Assembly: GCF_000024225.1 (NCBI RefSeq)
Contig: NC_013203.1
Location: 1,240,001 to 1,304,000 of the forward strand
Direction: 5' to 3'
DNA: 64,000 nt
From: Lancefieldella parvula DSM 20469
GTDB taxonomy: Bacteria; Actinomycetota; Coriobacteriia; Coriobacteriales; Atopobiaceae
This document shows, one piece after another, positions 38,739-47,482 of this stretch. Positions within the stretch are counted from its first letter, which is position 1. Each line of letters begins with the position of its first letter. A program made the position numbers and the translations under genes. The notes beneath the pieces were generated by a model that ran no database searches, was not told where the DNA came from, and saw nothing but the letters and a program-made list of their open reading frames with translations.

Positions 38739-39479
38739 CTATACAAGCATACCAACAAGTTTTCCTAAAGCCGTAGGGTCAACTGTAGTGCCATTTGAGC
38801 CTTCAACAACAGGAGCATCATCATGCTCAAGATTTGATACGCCAATTGGCTGCACTATCTCAGCAAGCTCAAGAAGCTGATTTGGTTTCATATCAGTAAT
38901 CATTGAAGATAAAAGACTAGAAGCATTGCTTACCAGTGAACGAGCGCCGGAGCCGGAAAGTGATGAGACTTTCTCCCAAACATCATCAGTGGCTATAATA
39001 ACGTGTGTAATCTTAATATTAGTTATAGAGGCAAGCGCGCTGACAAAAGCACTTTGACCGTCATCTTTATAAATATCAGACAACGTTTTAGCGTTTGAAT
39101 CTACTTCTGCATATACATCAGTGGGGATTGTCACTAAATGAGCGGTACCCTGCGTGCGATTAATAACTAAAAGTTGCACAGACTGAAGTGTTGACTCCCC
39201 TGCCTTGAGCGAATTTGTGCTGATAACAGCATAGGTAATAAAATCATCTTCGGATTTCGTAGTGCCGTCTGGATTACCCGAAACACTCTGACTTTTTACT
39301 GCCTTGTTAAGCCCATGATCACCTAAGTGAGACTCAAGCTGAACGCGGTCCCAAATAGTTACTACAACAATACCTACAAGTACAGCAACAATGACAATTA
39401 CGGCAAGGCCAATCACGTTGGTATAGGGATTCTCGCGTGGGACATCGCTGCGCTCAAATCTTTCTCTTTTCCTAAACAT
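38739..39479 (-). CDS. LCP (LytR-Cps2A-Psr)-like protein with degenerate active site
   Basis: The 246 residues have a basic cytoplasmic N-terminus, one membrane helix (about 18-41) and an outside domain. That domain shows the LCP pattern: QLLVINRTQGTAHLVTIPTDVYAEV, then SALASITNIKITHVIIATDDVWEKV. LCP enzymes transfer glycopolymers from lipid carriers to peptidoglycan. The conserved Arg of their SIPRDT motif is Thr here and the large C-terminal half is missing, so catalysis is unlikely. GGGAG precedes the ATG at 39479. It is upstream of the GT2-like gene and could help assemble or regulate surface glycan. Confidence 0.65.
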   Translation of the reverse strand: MFRKRERFERSDVPRENPYTNVIGLAVIVIVAVLVGIVVVTIWDRVQLESHLGDHGLNKAVKSQSVSGNPDGTTKSEDDFITYAVISTNSLKAGESTLQSVQLLVINRTQGTAHLVTIPTDVYAEVDSNAKTLSDIYKDDGQSAFVSALASITNIKITHVIIATDDVWEKVSSLSGSGARSLVSNASSLLSSMITDMKPNQLLELAEIVQPIGVSNLEHDDAPVVEGSNGTTVDPTALGKLVGMLV

Positions 39480-39674
39480 ACTGGCTCCCTGCCTCACTGC
39501 ACATCAACTCTGCAAGAGCTCTTAAAGAAACGCTTTTTTCTATGATGCTATTTCTTTGCTAAGGAAACCATCGCGCACAATATAAGTGGTAGAAAAGACT
39601 TCGTAAACGGCACGAGAAAATCGGCGAAGCTGGATTAGTGCATGGAGTGTAGAAGACTCAAAGCACTGTGCGCA

Positions 39675-40559
39675 CTACCAAGGTTGCAAAATACCTTCTG
39701 GATAGCGGACATTCACAAACGTGAGACCCTGAGCCGGTGCGCAACTTCCTGCCGCAATTCTATTTTTGGCAGCTAAAACCTCATCAATCCACTCAACAGG
39801 TCTGTGACCTCGGCCAATCTCAACCAGCGTGCCTACAATCGTTCGCACCATATTATGCAAGAAGGCGTTGCCAGTAATATCGACTGCAATGAGTTTCTCG
39901 CCAGCCTCTTCAATTTCTTCAACAGAAAGACGTTCAACAAAACGATGCGTCGGTTTGCCCTCAGCAGAAATTGCCTTACAGAAACTCTTAAAGTCATGCT
40001 CACCTACAAGCGCCTGCGCGGCCTTGTCCATAAGATCTGCATCCAAGTGTCCGTTGTACCACCACACATGATCCCAACCTAAAATGGGGCGAGCACTATC
40101 CGCGCAAATGCGATAACGATATGAGCGCGCCTGAGCGTCAAAACGTGCCGAGAAACCCTGTGGAGCGCGGAAGAGTTGTCGGATAGAGATGTCGTCGTCA
40201 GTCAGAGCAGTAAGCGAACGGACGAGTTTCTCGCCAGAAAACGACAGATCAGCATCGTATACGGGAAGGCTCACGTACTGTACCTGGGCGTGCACACCAG
40301 CATCGGTTCTACCTGCGCAGGTGAGCTCAACCTCTCTACGCAAAACGGTCTCGAGCGCGCGACGAAGGTCACCCGCCACACTACGCTGGGTAGGCTGTTC
40401 AGCAAAGCCACAGAAAGCAGCACCGCGATAACCTAGCTTGATAACAAGCGTGGCTTCAGACTCAGTAAGATCTTCAGCAGCTGATGGCTCAGCAAGAGAT
40501 TCTTCATACGCATCAACACTGCAGCTTAATGCATTATTCTGTGATGTTACTGAGTTCAT
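39675..40559 (-). CDS. truA: tRNA pseudouridine synthase A
   Basis: The 294 residues include an acidic N-terminal extension of about 37 residues before the TruA core. The core carries IKLGYRGAAFCGFAEQPTQRSVAGDL, the catalytic Asp in CAGRTDAGVHAQ, and the C-terminal FLHNMVRTIVGTLVEIGRG. It converts uridines 38-40 of the tRNA anticodon arm to pseudouridine. AGGGAG precedes the ATG. It ends the chain rplQ-ecfA-ecfT-truA, an arrangement shared with many Gram-positive genomes. Confidence 0.94.
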   Translation of the reverse strand: MNSVTSQNNALSCSVDAYEESLAEPSAAEDLTESEATLVIKLGYRGAAFCGFAEQPTQRSVAGDLRRALETVLRREVELTCAGRTDAGVHAQVQYVSLPVYDADLSFSGEKLVRSLTALTDDDISIRQLFRAPQGFSARFDAQARSYRYRICADSARPILGWDHVWWYNGHLDADLMDKAAQALVGEHDFKSFCKAISAEGKPTHRFVERLSVEEIEEAGEKLIAVDITGNAFLHNMVRTIVGTLVEIGRGHRPVEWIDEVLAAKNRIAAGSCAPAQGLTFVNVRYPEGILQPW

Positions 40560-40639
40560 GAAACTCCCTGGAAGACTTTTGATACGCTTTCACTGATTGT
40601 ATCTTAGGCTTGAAGTATATGCACTTACGTGGCTGTAAG

Positions 40640-40659
40640 ATACTGTAGTGCTACAGTAT
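40640..40659 (-). repeat. Palindrome overlapping the ecfT stop codon
   Basis: ATACTGTAG, two bases and CTACAGTAT (40640-40659) form a perfect 9-base-pair inverted repeat that includes the ecfT stop. No T tract follows on the minus strand, so it is more likely an mRNA-end stabiliser or protein site than a terminator. Confidence 0.5.
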
Positions 40660-41427
40660 TGCAAGCCCAATGCACAACGTAGTCCACAACAGCAGGACTA
40701 CCCAATCTACAAGCTGCATTTTTGCGGAGATGCGTGTACGTTTTGCTGCACCAAGACAACGATCTGTCATGGCTTGTGCCATCTGATCTGCACGTTGAAA
40801 TAACAATACAGTCAGCGGCACCAAAAGCGTAAACCATTTCTTGATTCGCTCGATAATACTACCTGATTCAAAATTGAACCCACGTGCCCTCTGGGCTGCT
40901 CTAATTTTGTCAAGCTCTTCTAATGTAAGTGGAATTGCTCTCAGTGCAATTGAAAGCACAATACTCAAACCATCCACGTCAACACGGATAAGGCGCAGCG
41001 GTATTAACAATACAGAAAAGCCATCGGCAAGCTGCGTAGGTGTAGTTGTTGACGCTACCGATAAAACCAGAGCTAAGGCAAGCAGCACGCGAGCAATAGC
41101 CACAGTACTTCTGTAAAAACCTGCCACAGAAAGCCCCACTGATCCGGAAAAAATAATATCGGGATGGCCAATAAACACCAGTGTATTGGCTACAAATGAA
41201 ACAAGCAAAATGAAAGCAGCTGGCTTTGCAACGCGCATAAACTCTGACAAACTTACACGAGCACCCCACAAAAGGCTCACGCAAATCAAAGCAAATGCAG
41301 CAAATGCAAGTGACTGCTGAACATAAAAAAGAGCAATGATGCCCACAAGGGTAGCCACAATTTTTGTCTGCGCGGTCAACGAAGCAATCGAGATGCGCTT
41401 AAGCAGAGCACAGGGGCATTTAGACAT
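40651..41427 (-). CDS. ecfT: ECF transporter transmembrane protein EcfT
   Basis: The 258 residues have several hydrophobic segments and the cytoplasmic coupling region typical of CbiQ/EcfT: IALRAIPLTLEELDKIRAAQRARG, which includes the ARG coupling motif. EcfT transmits ATPase movement to a substrate-binding S component. GGAGG lies 7 bases before the ATG at 41427, which overlaps the end of ecfA by 8 bases. No S-component gene is near, so the module probably serves several S components elsewhere. Confidence 0.92.
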   Translation of the reverse strand: MSKCPCALLKRISIASLTAQTKIVATLVGIIALFYVQQSLAFAAFALICVSLLWGARVSLSEFMRVAKPAAFILLVSFVANTLVFIGHPDIIFSGSVGLSVAGFYRSTVAIARVLLALALVLSVASTTTPTQLADGFSVLLIPLRLIRVDVDGLSIVLSIALRAIPLTLEELDKIRAAQRARGFNFESGSIIERIKKWFTLLVPLTVLLFQRADQMAQAMTDRCLGAAKRTRISAKMQLVDWVVLLLWTTLCIGLAIL

Positions 41428-43132
41428 AGCAAGCCTCCAAGAGCTCATGCAATACGCTTACAAACAGCGGACAATCAAGCTGCGCAATTTCATAGACCTG
41501 TGAATTTGTCTGAGCTTCTTGCACGCTGACGTTTGCAACAACACAGCCCTTCTCGAGAAATACTACTCTGTCGGCAAATGGAAGCCATTCGCTCACGTCA
41601 TGTGTGATTGCAAGAACCGCCTTTCCCTCATTTGCCAGCTCACGAGCAAGATGAAGCATCTGCAGCCGTGCTTTGCCATCAAGTCCAGACGTTGCCTCAT
41701 CAAACACCACCGCATACGTAGCGCAGGCAAGTGTTCCTGCAAGTGCTGCACGACGAGCTTGACCACCAGAAAGCGTCAGAGGAGACGCGTCCAGGACTTG
41801 CTGATCTAAACCAACACGTTCTGCTGCATACGCAACAAGCTTCTCAACATCATCTGGCGAGAAACTCTTGTTAATTGGACCAAAGGCAATATCTTCAGCA
41901 ACACTTTTTGCAAAAAGCTGGTCCTGAGGTCGTTGGAAACATATACCAACATCTCCAGGACTTACCAACCTTGCATCGATTGACGCATGACCAGCGTCAG
42001 CCTTTATAAGGCCTGCCGCTACTCTAGCGCAGGTTGTTTTTCCAGATCCAGATGCACCAACCAAAACAACAAGCTCTCCCATAGAAGAAAGCGATACATC
42101 ATGTAGGACTGGCTTATCAAATGCATGCGATACACCGCAAATTGCCAGCTCATGCGCTTCTCCTAGCGCCTGAATTCCGTCATAGTTGTTTGCTCGTACC
42201 ACCTCAAGCGCGCGCTGATAGACCAGAGAATCTAAAGCATCAAACGCAAGGTTATTTTGGACAAGAAACAAAACAAGCTCTGAGACACTAAGCGGCGTAT
42301 CAAAGTCATAACCAGCCTGCGCCGCTTGATGTGCTGTTGCAGTAAGTGCATCGTCAAAACCAGCGCGTGTAATCGCACTTGCATCTGACAGAAACTCTGT
42401 AGGAGTTCCCGCCCACACAAGGTGACTTTTCTCCAAAACAAGTACCTGGTCAGCTCCGGGAAGGGACTCAAATGAATGAGAAATCTCAAGCACACCTATT
42501 CCGTTAGCAACAAGATTATTTACTAATTTAGAGAGATGATTTCTAAATCGAGTGTCAAGCTGCGAAAACGCTTCATCAAGCACCAGATAGTTCGGATGCA
42601 GTGAAAGTGCTGCCGCAATAGCAACAAGTTGCTGTTGACCTCCAGAAAGAGTGTGTGTCGGCGCATCAACCAAATCAGCAATGCCACAGAGCTCAAGTGT
42701 TTGAGTAACGCGAGAAACAATATCTTCTTTAGGCAGTCCAAGATTAGCGGGACCAAAGGCAACCTCATCAAATACGGTTGCACAAACAAGCTGTGCAGTT
42801 GGATCTTGACGAACCATTCCCACAACGGAAGAAATCTGAGTAGACAGCACTTTAGCAGTTGAGTTACCGTCTACTAAAATCTCTCCAGATAAAGGAAAGA
42901 GCGATGCATTACAAAGATTTGCAAGCGTTGACTTGCCCGAGCCATTATGTCCAAGCACAACCGTCCTGGAGCCAGGATTTAGTGTAAATGAAACGTCATC
43001 TAGGGTTAGTGACATCTCTTGCTGAGAAAGGCTCTCAGTGGCTTTCACAGCATCTTTAAGAGTTGGGTCAGCCAGAGATTGTGTAGCAACCGAAGCATTG
43101 TATGCAAATGATACGTTTTTAAATTCAATCAT
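41420..43132 (-). CDS. ecfA: ECF transporter ATPase, two fused ATP-binding domains
   Basis: The 570 residues contain two ABC domains in one chain. Domain 1: Walker A GHNGSGKST, signature LSGGQQQLVAIA, Walker B YLVLDEAFSQLD. Domain 2: Walker A GASGSGKTT, signature LSGGQARRAALA, Walker B VVFDEATSGLD. Most Firmicutes use separate EcfA1 and EcfA2 here. An insertion of about 40 residues follows the first beta strand (ATQSLADPTLKDAVKATE). A linker of about 90 residues separates the domains. GGAGGAGGG precedes the ATG at 43132. With EcfT it drives vitamin or metal uptake. Confidence 0.93.
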   Translation of the reverse strand: MIEFKNVSFAYNASVATQSLADPTLKDAVKATESLSQQEMSLTLDDVSFTLNPGSRTVVLGHNGSGKSTLANLCNASLFPLSGEILVDGNSTAKVLSTQISSVVGMVRQDPTAQLVCATVFDEVAFGPANLGLPKEDIVSRVTQTLELCGIADLVDAPTHTLSGGQQQLVAIAAALSLHPNYLVLDEAFSQLDTRFRNHLSKLVNNLVANGIGVLEISHSFESLPGADQVLVLEKSHLVWAGTPTEFLSDASAITRAGFDDALTATAHQAAQAGYDFDTPLSVSELVLFLVQNNLAFDALDSLVYQRALEVVRANNYDGIQALGEAHELAICGVSHAFDKPVLHDVSLSSMGELVVLVGASGSGKTTCARVAAGLIKADAGHASIDARLVSPGDVGICFQRPQDQLFAKSVAEDIAFGPINKSFSPDDVEKLVAYAAERVGLDQQVLDASPLTLSGGQARRAALAGTLACATYAVVFDEATSGLDGKARLQMLHLARELANEGKAVLAITHDVSEWLPFADRVVFLEKGCVVANVSVQEAQTNSQVYEIAQLDCPLFVSVLHELLEACYV

Positions 43133-43151
43133 GACAACCCTCCTCCATTTG

Positions 43152-43187
43152 AAAAAGAGGTCCCAGCAAAAAAGCCAGGACCTCTTT
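43152..43187 (-). terminator. Terminator between rplQ and ecfA
   Basis: AAAGAGGTCC (43154-43163) and GGACCTCTTT (43178-43187) form a 10-base-pair stem, followed by TTTTTC on the minus strand. It should end most of the ribosomal transcript before the transporter genes. Confidence 0.88.
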
Positions 43188-43206
43188 ACATTCACTTTGA
43201 CAGAAG

Positions 43207-43692
43207 TTACTCTGCAGCCTCTTCAGTCTGCTCGGTCTCCTCTGCTGGAGCCTCAGTCTCTTCTTCCTTTACAGGAGCAGCAGCAACCTTGGTTGCCTTA
43301 GCCTTCTTATTAGAAGCCTTTGACTGAACTGGCTCGGTAACGAGCTCAAGGATAACAACCTCAGAAGCATCGCCCTTACGAGGACCAAGCTTCATAATAC
43401 GGGTGTAACCGCCGTTGCGGTCAGCCCACATACCCTGAGCAGCCTTGTCAAATACCTCACGGACAAGCTCTGCGTTACCAACCTTGGCCATAGCAAGACG
43501 ACGTGCGTGAAGATCGCCGCGCTTTGCCCAAGTGATGACCTTGTCGACCTCACCGCGAACTGCTTTAGCGCGGACGTCAAGAGTCTTAATACGATCGTTA
43601 GTGAAAAGGGCTTGGATCAGGCTCTTCTTGATGGCCTTGGTGTGGCTAGCATCAGTACCAAGCTTCATGCCCCTCTTCTTATTGTGCCTCAT
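43207..43692 (-). CDS. rplQ: 50S ribosomal protein L17
   Basis: The 161 residues begin with the L17 core (MRHNKKRGMKLGTDASHTKAIKKSL, DVRAKAVRGEVDKVITWAKRGDLHARR). They extend about 45 residues past the usual bacterial length of about 116 with a Lys then Glu/Ala-rich tail (KKAKATKVAAAPVKEEETE). Long acidic tails on L17 are seen in Actinobacteria. It follows rpoA by 33 bases and is the last ribosomal gene before a terminator. Confidence 0.96.
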   Translation of the reverse strand: MRHNKKRGMKLGTDASHTKAIKKSLIQALFTNDRIKTLDVRAKAVRGEVDKVITWAKRGDLHARRLAMAKVGNAELVREVFDKAAQGMWADRNGGYTRIMKLGPRKGDASEVVILELVTEPVQSKASNKKAKATKVAAAPVKEEETEAPAEETEQTEEAAE

Positions 43693-43725
43693 AATTTACA
43701 TTCTCCTATGCGTGACAAGGCGCGA

Positions 43726-44667
43726 CTAAGCCTTAAGGGACAGGCCCATGCTCTCGAGCTTTTCCTTGACTTCTTCAATAGACTTAACACCAAAGTTTCT
43801 GATGTTGAGAAGATCGTTCTCAGAGAAATCAACGAGCTGGCGGACAGAGTGAATTCCTGCACGCTTGAGACAGTTGTAAGAACGGACGGAAAGATCCAAA
43901 TCCTCAACCTGCTTCTCAAGCTCGGAATCATCCTCGACATCTGCCTTAGCAAAAATCGAAGCCTCTTCCTGAGTCTCATCAAAATCAGTAAGTCCCATGA
44001 ATGCGCTCATGTGCTGGTTAATGATGTTTGCAGCCTCAACAACAGCCTCACGAGGGCTGATTGCACCATTGGTCTCAACCTCAAGCACCAGACGATCATA
44101 GTCGGTGTGACGGCCAACACGGCAAGGCTCAACAGCCTTAGCGCAGCGACGAACAGGCGAGAAAATCGAATCAACGTGAATAAATCCAATTGGATCATTC
44201 TCACGCTCGTTATCCTCACCAGAAACATAACCGCGACCATTACCAATGCGAAGTCTCATTGAAAGATGAGCTCCCTCAGCAAGAGCGCAAATGTGCTGAG
44301 CAGGGTTAACCAGCTCATAGCCCATAGGAACATCAAGATCAGCACCAGTGACTGTGCAAGGACCATCAACAGAGATAGAAGCCTCAGCCTCATCAGAGTT
44401 GTTGGTGTTGCGGAAAACTAGGCCCTTAACGTTCAGAACGATATCTGTAACGTCCTCATAGACGCCTTCAACCGTAGTGAACTCATGCTGAACGCCATCA
44501 ATCTGGATGGCCTCAACCGCAGCTCCCTCAAGAGAGGAAAGCAGTACGCGGCGGAGGGAGTTGCCAAGCGTGTCACCATAGCCACGCTCAAGCGGCTCTA
44601 CGCTCACACGAGCGACGTTTGCGCCGATTTCATCTACCGACACGTTTGGTCGGATAAATTCGGACAT
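43726..44667 (-). CDS. rpoA: DNA-directed RNA polymerase subunit alpha
   Basis: The 313 residues comprise the N-terminal dimerisation domain (RGYGDTLGNSLRRVLLSSLEGAAV, DRLVLEVETNGAISPREAV), an acidic linker, and the C-terminal domain with helix-hairpin-helix (LDLSVRSYNCLKRAGIHSV, NFGVKSIEEVKEKLESMGL). It nucleates core polymerase assembly and contacts UP elements and activators. GGAGG precedes the ATG at 44667. Its place between rpsD and rplQ is the conserved alpha-operon position. Confidence 0.98.
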   Translation of the reverse strand: MSEFIRPNVSVDEIGANVARVSVEPLERGYGDTLGNSLRRVLLSSLEGAAVEAIQIDGVQHEFTTVEGVYEDVTDIVLNVKGLVFRNTNNSDEAEASISVDGPCTVTGADLDVPMGYELVNPAQHICALAEGAHLSMRLRIGNGRGYVSGEDNERENDPIGFIHVDSIFSPVRRCAKAVEPCRVGRHTDYDRLVLEVETNGAISPREAVVEAANIINQHMSAFMGLTDFDETQEEASIFAKADVEDDSELEKQVEDLDLSVRSYNCLKRAGIHSVRQLVDFSENDLLNIRNFGVKSIEEVKEKLESMGLSLKA

Positions 44668-44691
44668 TGCTACCTCCAAAACGGGTCGGGC

Positions 44692-45285
44692 TTACTTAGA
44701 GTAAAGCTCGACGATCAGCTGTGCGTCAATCTCAAGGTCAATCTGATCGCGGGTTGGAAGCTGAAGAACAGTGCCCTGCAGCTTCTCAATGTCAACCTCA
44801 AGCCATGCAGGAACTGCCATGTGCTCAGATGAAATGAGAGCTTCCTTGATGGGGAGAAGATCCTTTGCCTTGGAAGCAACGGCGATAACATCGCCGCTCT
44901 TTACGCGATATGAAGGAATGTCAACGCGCTGACCGTTAACGGTGATGTGACCGTGACGAACAGTCTGACGAGCCTCTTTACGTGTACGAGCAAAGCCAAG
45001 ACGGAAGATGACATTGTCAAGACGAGTCTCAAGAATGCTCATCAAGTTGTCACCAGTAATGCCTGGGTTCTTCTTAGCCATCTCATAGTAGCCGTGGAAC
45101 TGGTTCTCAAGGACGCCGTAAATGAACTTAGCCTTCTGCTTCTCACGGAGCTGCATACCGTACTCGCTCTCCTGGCGGCGACGGCGACGTGGCTCACGGT
45201 TAGAAGTCTTATTGATCCCCATCACAACGGGATCGATGCCAAGCTGACGACATCTTTTAAGGACCGGGGTCCTATCAATTGCCAT
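44692..45285 (-). CDS. rpsD: 30S ribosomal protein S4
   Basis: The 197 residues contain the S4 fold with YGMQLREKQKAKFIYGV and the S4 RNA-binding domain (LETRLDNVIFRLGFARTRKEARQTV, GHITVNGQRVDIPSY). S4 starts 30S assembly at the 5' domain of 16S rRNA and in other bacteria represses its own operon. The N-terminus lacks the four-Cys zinc motif of some S4 proteins. It lies 18 bases downstream of rpsK, with AAAGGA before the ATG. Confidence 0.98.
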   Translation of the reverse strand: MAIDRTPVLKRCRQLGIDPVVMGINKTSNREPRRRRRQESEYGMQLREKQKAKFIYGVLENQFHGYYEMAKKNPGITGDNLMSILETRLDNVIFRLGFARTRKEARQTVRHGHITVNGQRVDIPSYRVKSGDVIAVASKAKDLLPIKEALISSEHMAVPAWLEVDIEKLQGTVLQLPTRDQIDLEIDAQLIVELYSK

Positions 45286-45302
45286 TTGCTTGTCCTTTCG
45301 TG

Positions 45303-45704
45303 CTAGTTGCGACGGCGCTTTTTAGGACGGCAGCCGTTGTGTGCAATAGGTGTCTTATCCTGAATACCCGAAACCTCAAGGCCTGCTGCCTGAAGAGAAC
45401 GGATTGCGGTCTCGCGACCAGAGCCTGGGCCCTTAACAAAAACAGCTACCTTGTGGAGACCGTGCTCCATTGCTGCCTTTGCTGCTGCCTCTGCTGCAAG
45501 CTGTGCAGCAAAAGGAGTGGACTTACGAGAGCCCTTGAAGCCGACGGTACCACCGGACTGCCAGGAAATAACATTACCCTGGGGATCAGAAATAGAGACA
45601 ATCGTATTATTGAATGTACTCTTGATGTGGGCCTGGCCCACTGCAATGTTTTTACGCTCGGAGCGGCGGACGCGTGTAGTGCGAGCGTTCTTTTTCTGTG
45701 CCAT
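45303..45704 (-). CDS. rpsK: 30S ribosomal protein S11
   Basis: The 133 residues show S11 signatures: [39 protein letters not shown] and the basic end [11 protein letters not shown]11 forms part of the platform and the mRNA exit path. It follows rpsM by 14 bases. The ribosome binding site is GAGGAG. Confidence 0.98.
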   Translation of the reverse strand: MAQKKNARTTRVRRSERKNIAVGQAHIKSTFNNTIVSISDPQGNVISWQSGGTVGFKGSRKSTPFAAQLAAEAAAKAAMEHGLHKVAVFVKGPGSGRETAIRSLQAAGLEVSGIQDKTPIAHNGCRPKKRRRN

Positions 45705-45718
45705 TAGCTACTCCTCGC

Positions 45719-46087
45719 CTACTTCTTCTTGCCGCCCACCTGACGCTTCTTACCCTTACGAGTACGAGCGTTAGTGTGGGTACGCTGACCGTGGACAGGG
45801 AGGCCCTTACGGTGACGAAGGCCGCGGTAGCAGCCAATCTCCATCAGACGGGCAACATTTTGACGCACCTCGCGGCGAAGATCGCCCTCGGTGGTGTAAT
45901 TAGCGTCAATATAGTCACGAATCTTGGTGACTTCTTCCTCTGTGAGGTCCTTGACGCGAGTATTTACATCGATACCAGTCTCGTTGCAAACCTTAGTTGC
46001 ACGAGTCTGACCAATGCCGTAAAGATAGGTGAGTCCGACCTCAACGCGCTTATCGCGTGGTAGGTCGACGCCGTTAATACGGGCCAA
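45719..46087 (-). CDS. rpsM: 30S ribosomal protein S13 (TTG start)
   Basis: The 122 residues start at TTG (46085-46087), 6 bases after AAGGAG; no ATG or GTG is available at the conserved N-terminus [18 protein letters not shown]. Further S13 motifs are [10 protein letters not shown] and the tRNA-contacting tail [16 protein letters not shown]13 bridges the subunits (B1) and touches P-site tRNA. It lies 15 bases after rpmJ. The weak start codon may lower its yield; see findings. Confidence 0.97.
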   Translation of the reverse strand: MARINGVDLPRDKRVEVGLTYLYGIGQTRATKVCNETGIDVNTRVKDLTEEEVTKIRDYIDANYTTEGDLRREVRQNVARLMEIGCYRGLRHRKGLPVHGQRTHTNARTRKGKKRQVGGKKK

Positions 46088-46102
46088 CTTGGTGCTCCTT
46101 CC

Positions 46103-46216
46103 TTAGCCCTGACGCTGCTTGTGGCGCGGGTTCTCGCAAATCACGTAAACCTTACCATGGCGACGGATGACTTTGCACTTGTCGCACATCTTCTTTACCG
46201 AAGGACGTACCTTCAT
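46103..46216 (-). CDS. rpmJ: 50S ribosomal protein L36
   Basis: This 37-residue protein starts [17 protein letters not shown] and ends [10 protein letters not shown]. It has the zinc ribbon of the C+ form of L36 (CxxC in MCDKCK, a third Cys in VICENP and a following His). AAAGGA precedes the ATG. It heads the run rpmJ-rpsM-rpsK-rpsD-rpoA-rplQ, the conserved alpha-operon order. It is short enough to be missed by ORF callers. Confidence 0.96.
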   Translation of the reverse strand: MKVRPSVKKMCDKCKVIRRHGKVYVICENPRHKQRQG

Positions 46217-46329
46217 GTGTCTTCCTTTCGGTTCTGCTGATACGAACTATATACTCGCCCAGCCGCTGGCGTGAAATACCGACTGTACTTACGTACATAT
46301 GCCCTTGCAACACGCGCAAAGACACAAAT

Positions 46330-46352
46330 AGTCTTATGCATGACATAAGACT
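46330..46352 (-). terminator. Hairpin between infA and rpmJ
   Basis: AGTCTTATG (46330-46338) and CATAAGACT (46344-46352) form a perfect 9-base-pair stem 10 bases past the infA stop. The following minus-strand bases (ATTTGTGTC) have only a short T run, so it may attenuate or protect the mRNA rather than fully terminate. Confidence 0.55.
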
Positions 46353-46361
46353 GAATTTTAC

Positions 46362-46580
46362 TTACTTATAACGGTAAGTAATGCGACCCCTGGTAAGATC
46401 ATAAGGAGAAATCTCTACTACAACCTTATCACCAGGGAGAATTCGAATGTAATTCATTCGAATCTTGCCTGAGATGGTGCAAAGGATGGTCTTGCCGTTT
46501 TCTAACTCAACGTTAAACATAGCGTTTGGCAGGGGTTCTAATACCTTGCCTTCAAGCTCAATCGCGTCTTGTTTAGCCAA
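46362..46580 (-). CDS. infA: Translation initiation factor IF-1 (TTG start)
   Basis: The 72 residues are the standard IF-1 OB fold: [42 protein letters not shown] and [14 protein letters not shown]-1 binds the A site of the 30S subunit during initiation. The only start in register is TTG (46578-46580), with AGAGGATGAAAG upstream. A TTG start on an initiation factor is notable because initiation-codon discrimination is what these factors control. Confidence 0.95.
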   Translation of the reverse strand: MAKQDAIELEGKVLEPLPNAMFNVELENGKTILCTISGKIRMNYIRILPGDKVVVEISPYDLTRGRITYRYK

Positions 46581-46693
46581 CTTTCATCCTCTCGACACAT
46601 CGACAGCGGTTATCAATAATACATAAAATTGTTCCTCTCGTCTATCACTTATTTTTTCAACACAATTAGACAGCGAGAAAAACAATGTATTTG

Positions 46694-47482
46694 TTACTCA
46701 AGTCCACCTTGCATCTCACACCATGGACCGACCTCGTCCTCTGAGACGATAACAGGTCCATCGGCAGTAATAGCAACAGTGTTCTCATAATGCGCAGATG
46801 GCAAGCCATCGTCAGTGACAACGGTCCAACCATTTTCAAGAACAGTACAATCGTAAGTACCCATGGCAATCATTGGCTCAATTGCAATTACCATTCCCTC
46901 ACGAAGAACAATTCCATTACCTGCACGGCCATAGTTTCTGACCTCTGGATCCTCATGAAGATTACGACCAATACCATGACCAACAAAATCACGAATGACG
47001 CCATAGCCATTATCTTCTGCAAGCTTTTGGACTGCATGTCCTACATCACCAAGGCGAGCGCCTGGAACAGCAGCTGCAATACCTGCTTTAAGGCAATCGC
47101 GTGTAACCTCACAAAGTGCCTGGGTTTTCTCGTCAACTGTTCCACAGTAGAACGTCCAAGCGTTATCTCCCGCCCAACCGTTAACGGTAGCACCAGTATC
47201 AATGGTCAGAATATCGCCATCTTGCAAAATGACGTTAGCTGATGGAATACCGTGAACAATCTGTTCATTAATAGAAGAACAAACAGATCCAGGAAATCCG
47301 CCATAACCTTTAAAAGTAGGTGTTCCGCCATGAAGTTTAATAAAAGCTTCGACAGCGCGGTCAATTTCGAGCGTTGAAACACCAGGTCTAATCATGGATC
47401 CAGCACGGCGAAGAGCTGCCTTAGAAAGAGCACCCGACACCTTCATAGCCTCGATTTGTTCAGGTGTTTTTATTGTAATCAT
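46694..47482 (-). CDS. map: Methionine aminopeptidase, type I
   Basis: The 262 residues follow the type Ia pitta-bread enzyme. Metal ligands lie in LTIDTGATVNGWAGDNAW (two Asp), GHGIGRNLHEDPEV (His), AIEPM (Glu) and YENTVAIT (Glu). It removes the initiator Met from new proteins. Its ATG overlaps the adk TGA stop (ATGA, 47479-47482), so the two genes are translationally coupled. The adk-map-infA order after secY is conserved. Confidence 0.97.
   Translation of the reverse strand: MITIKTPEQIEAMKVSGALSKAALRRAGSMIRPGVSTLEIDRAVEAFIKLHGGTPTFKGYGGFPGSVCSSINEQIVHGIPSANVILQDGDILTIDTGATVNGWAGDNAWTFYCGTVDEKTQALCEVTRDCLKAGIAAAVPGARLGDVGHAVQKLAEDNGYGVIRDFVGHGIGRNLHEDPEVRNYGRAGNGIVLREGMVIAIEPMIAMGTYDCTVLENGWTVVTDDGLPSAHYENTVAITADGPVIVSEDEVGPWCEMQGGLE

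Noticed and set aside
43135-43195. N-terminal extension of the fused EcfA protein
   Set aside because: The extra residues are encoded within the rplQ terminator and lack a ribosome binding site; GGAGGAGGG directly precedes the ATG at 43132.
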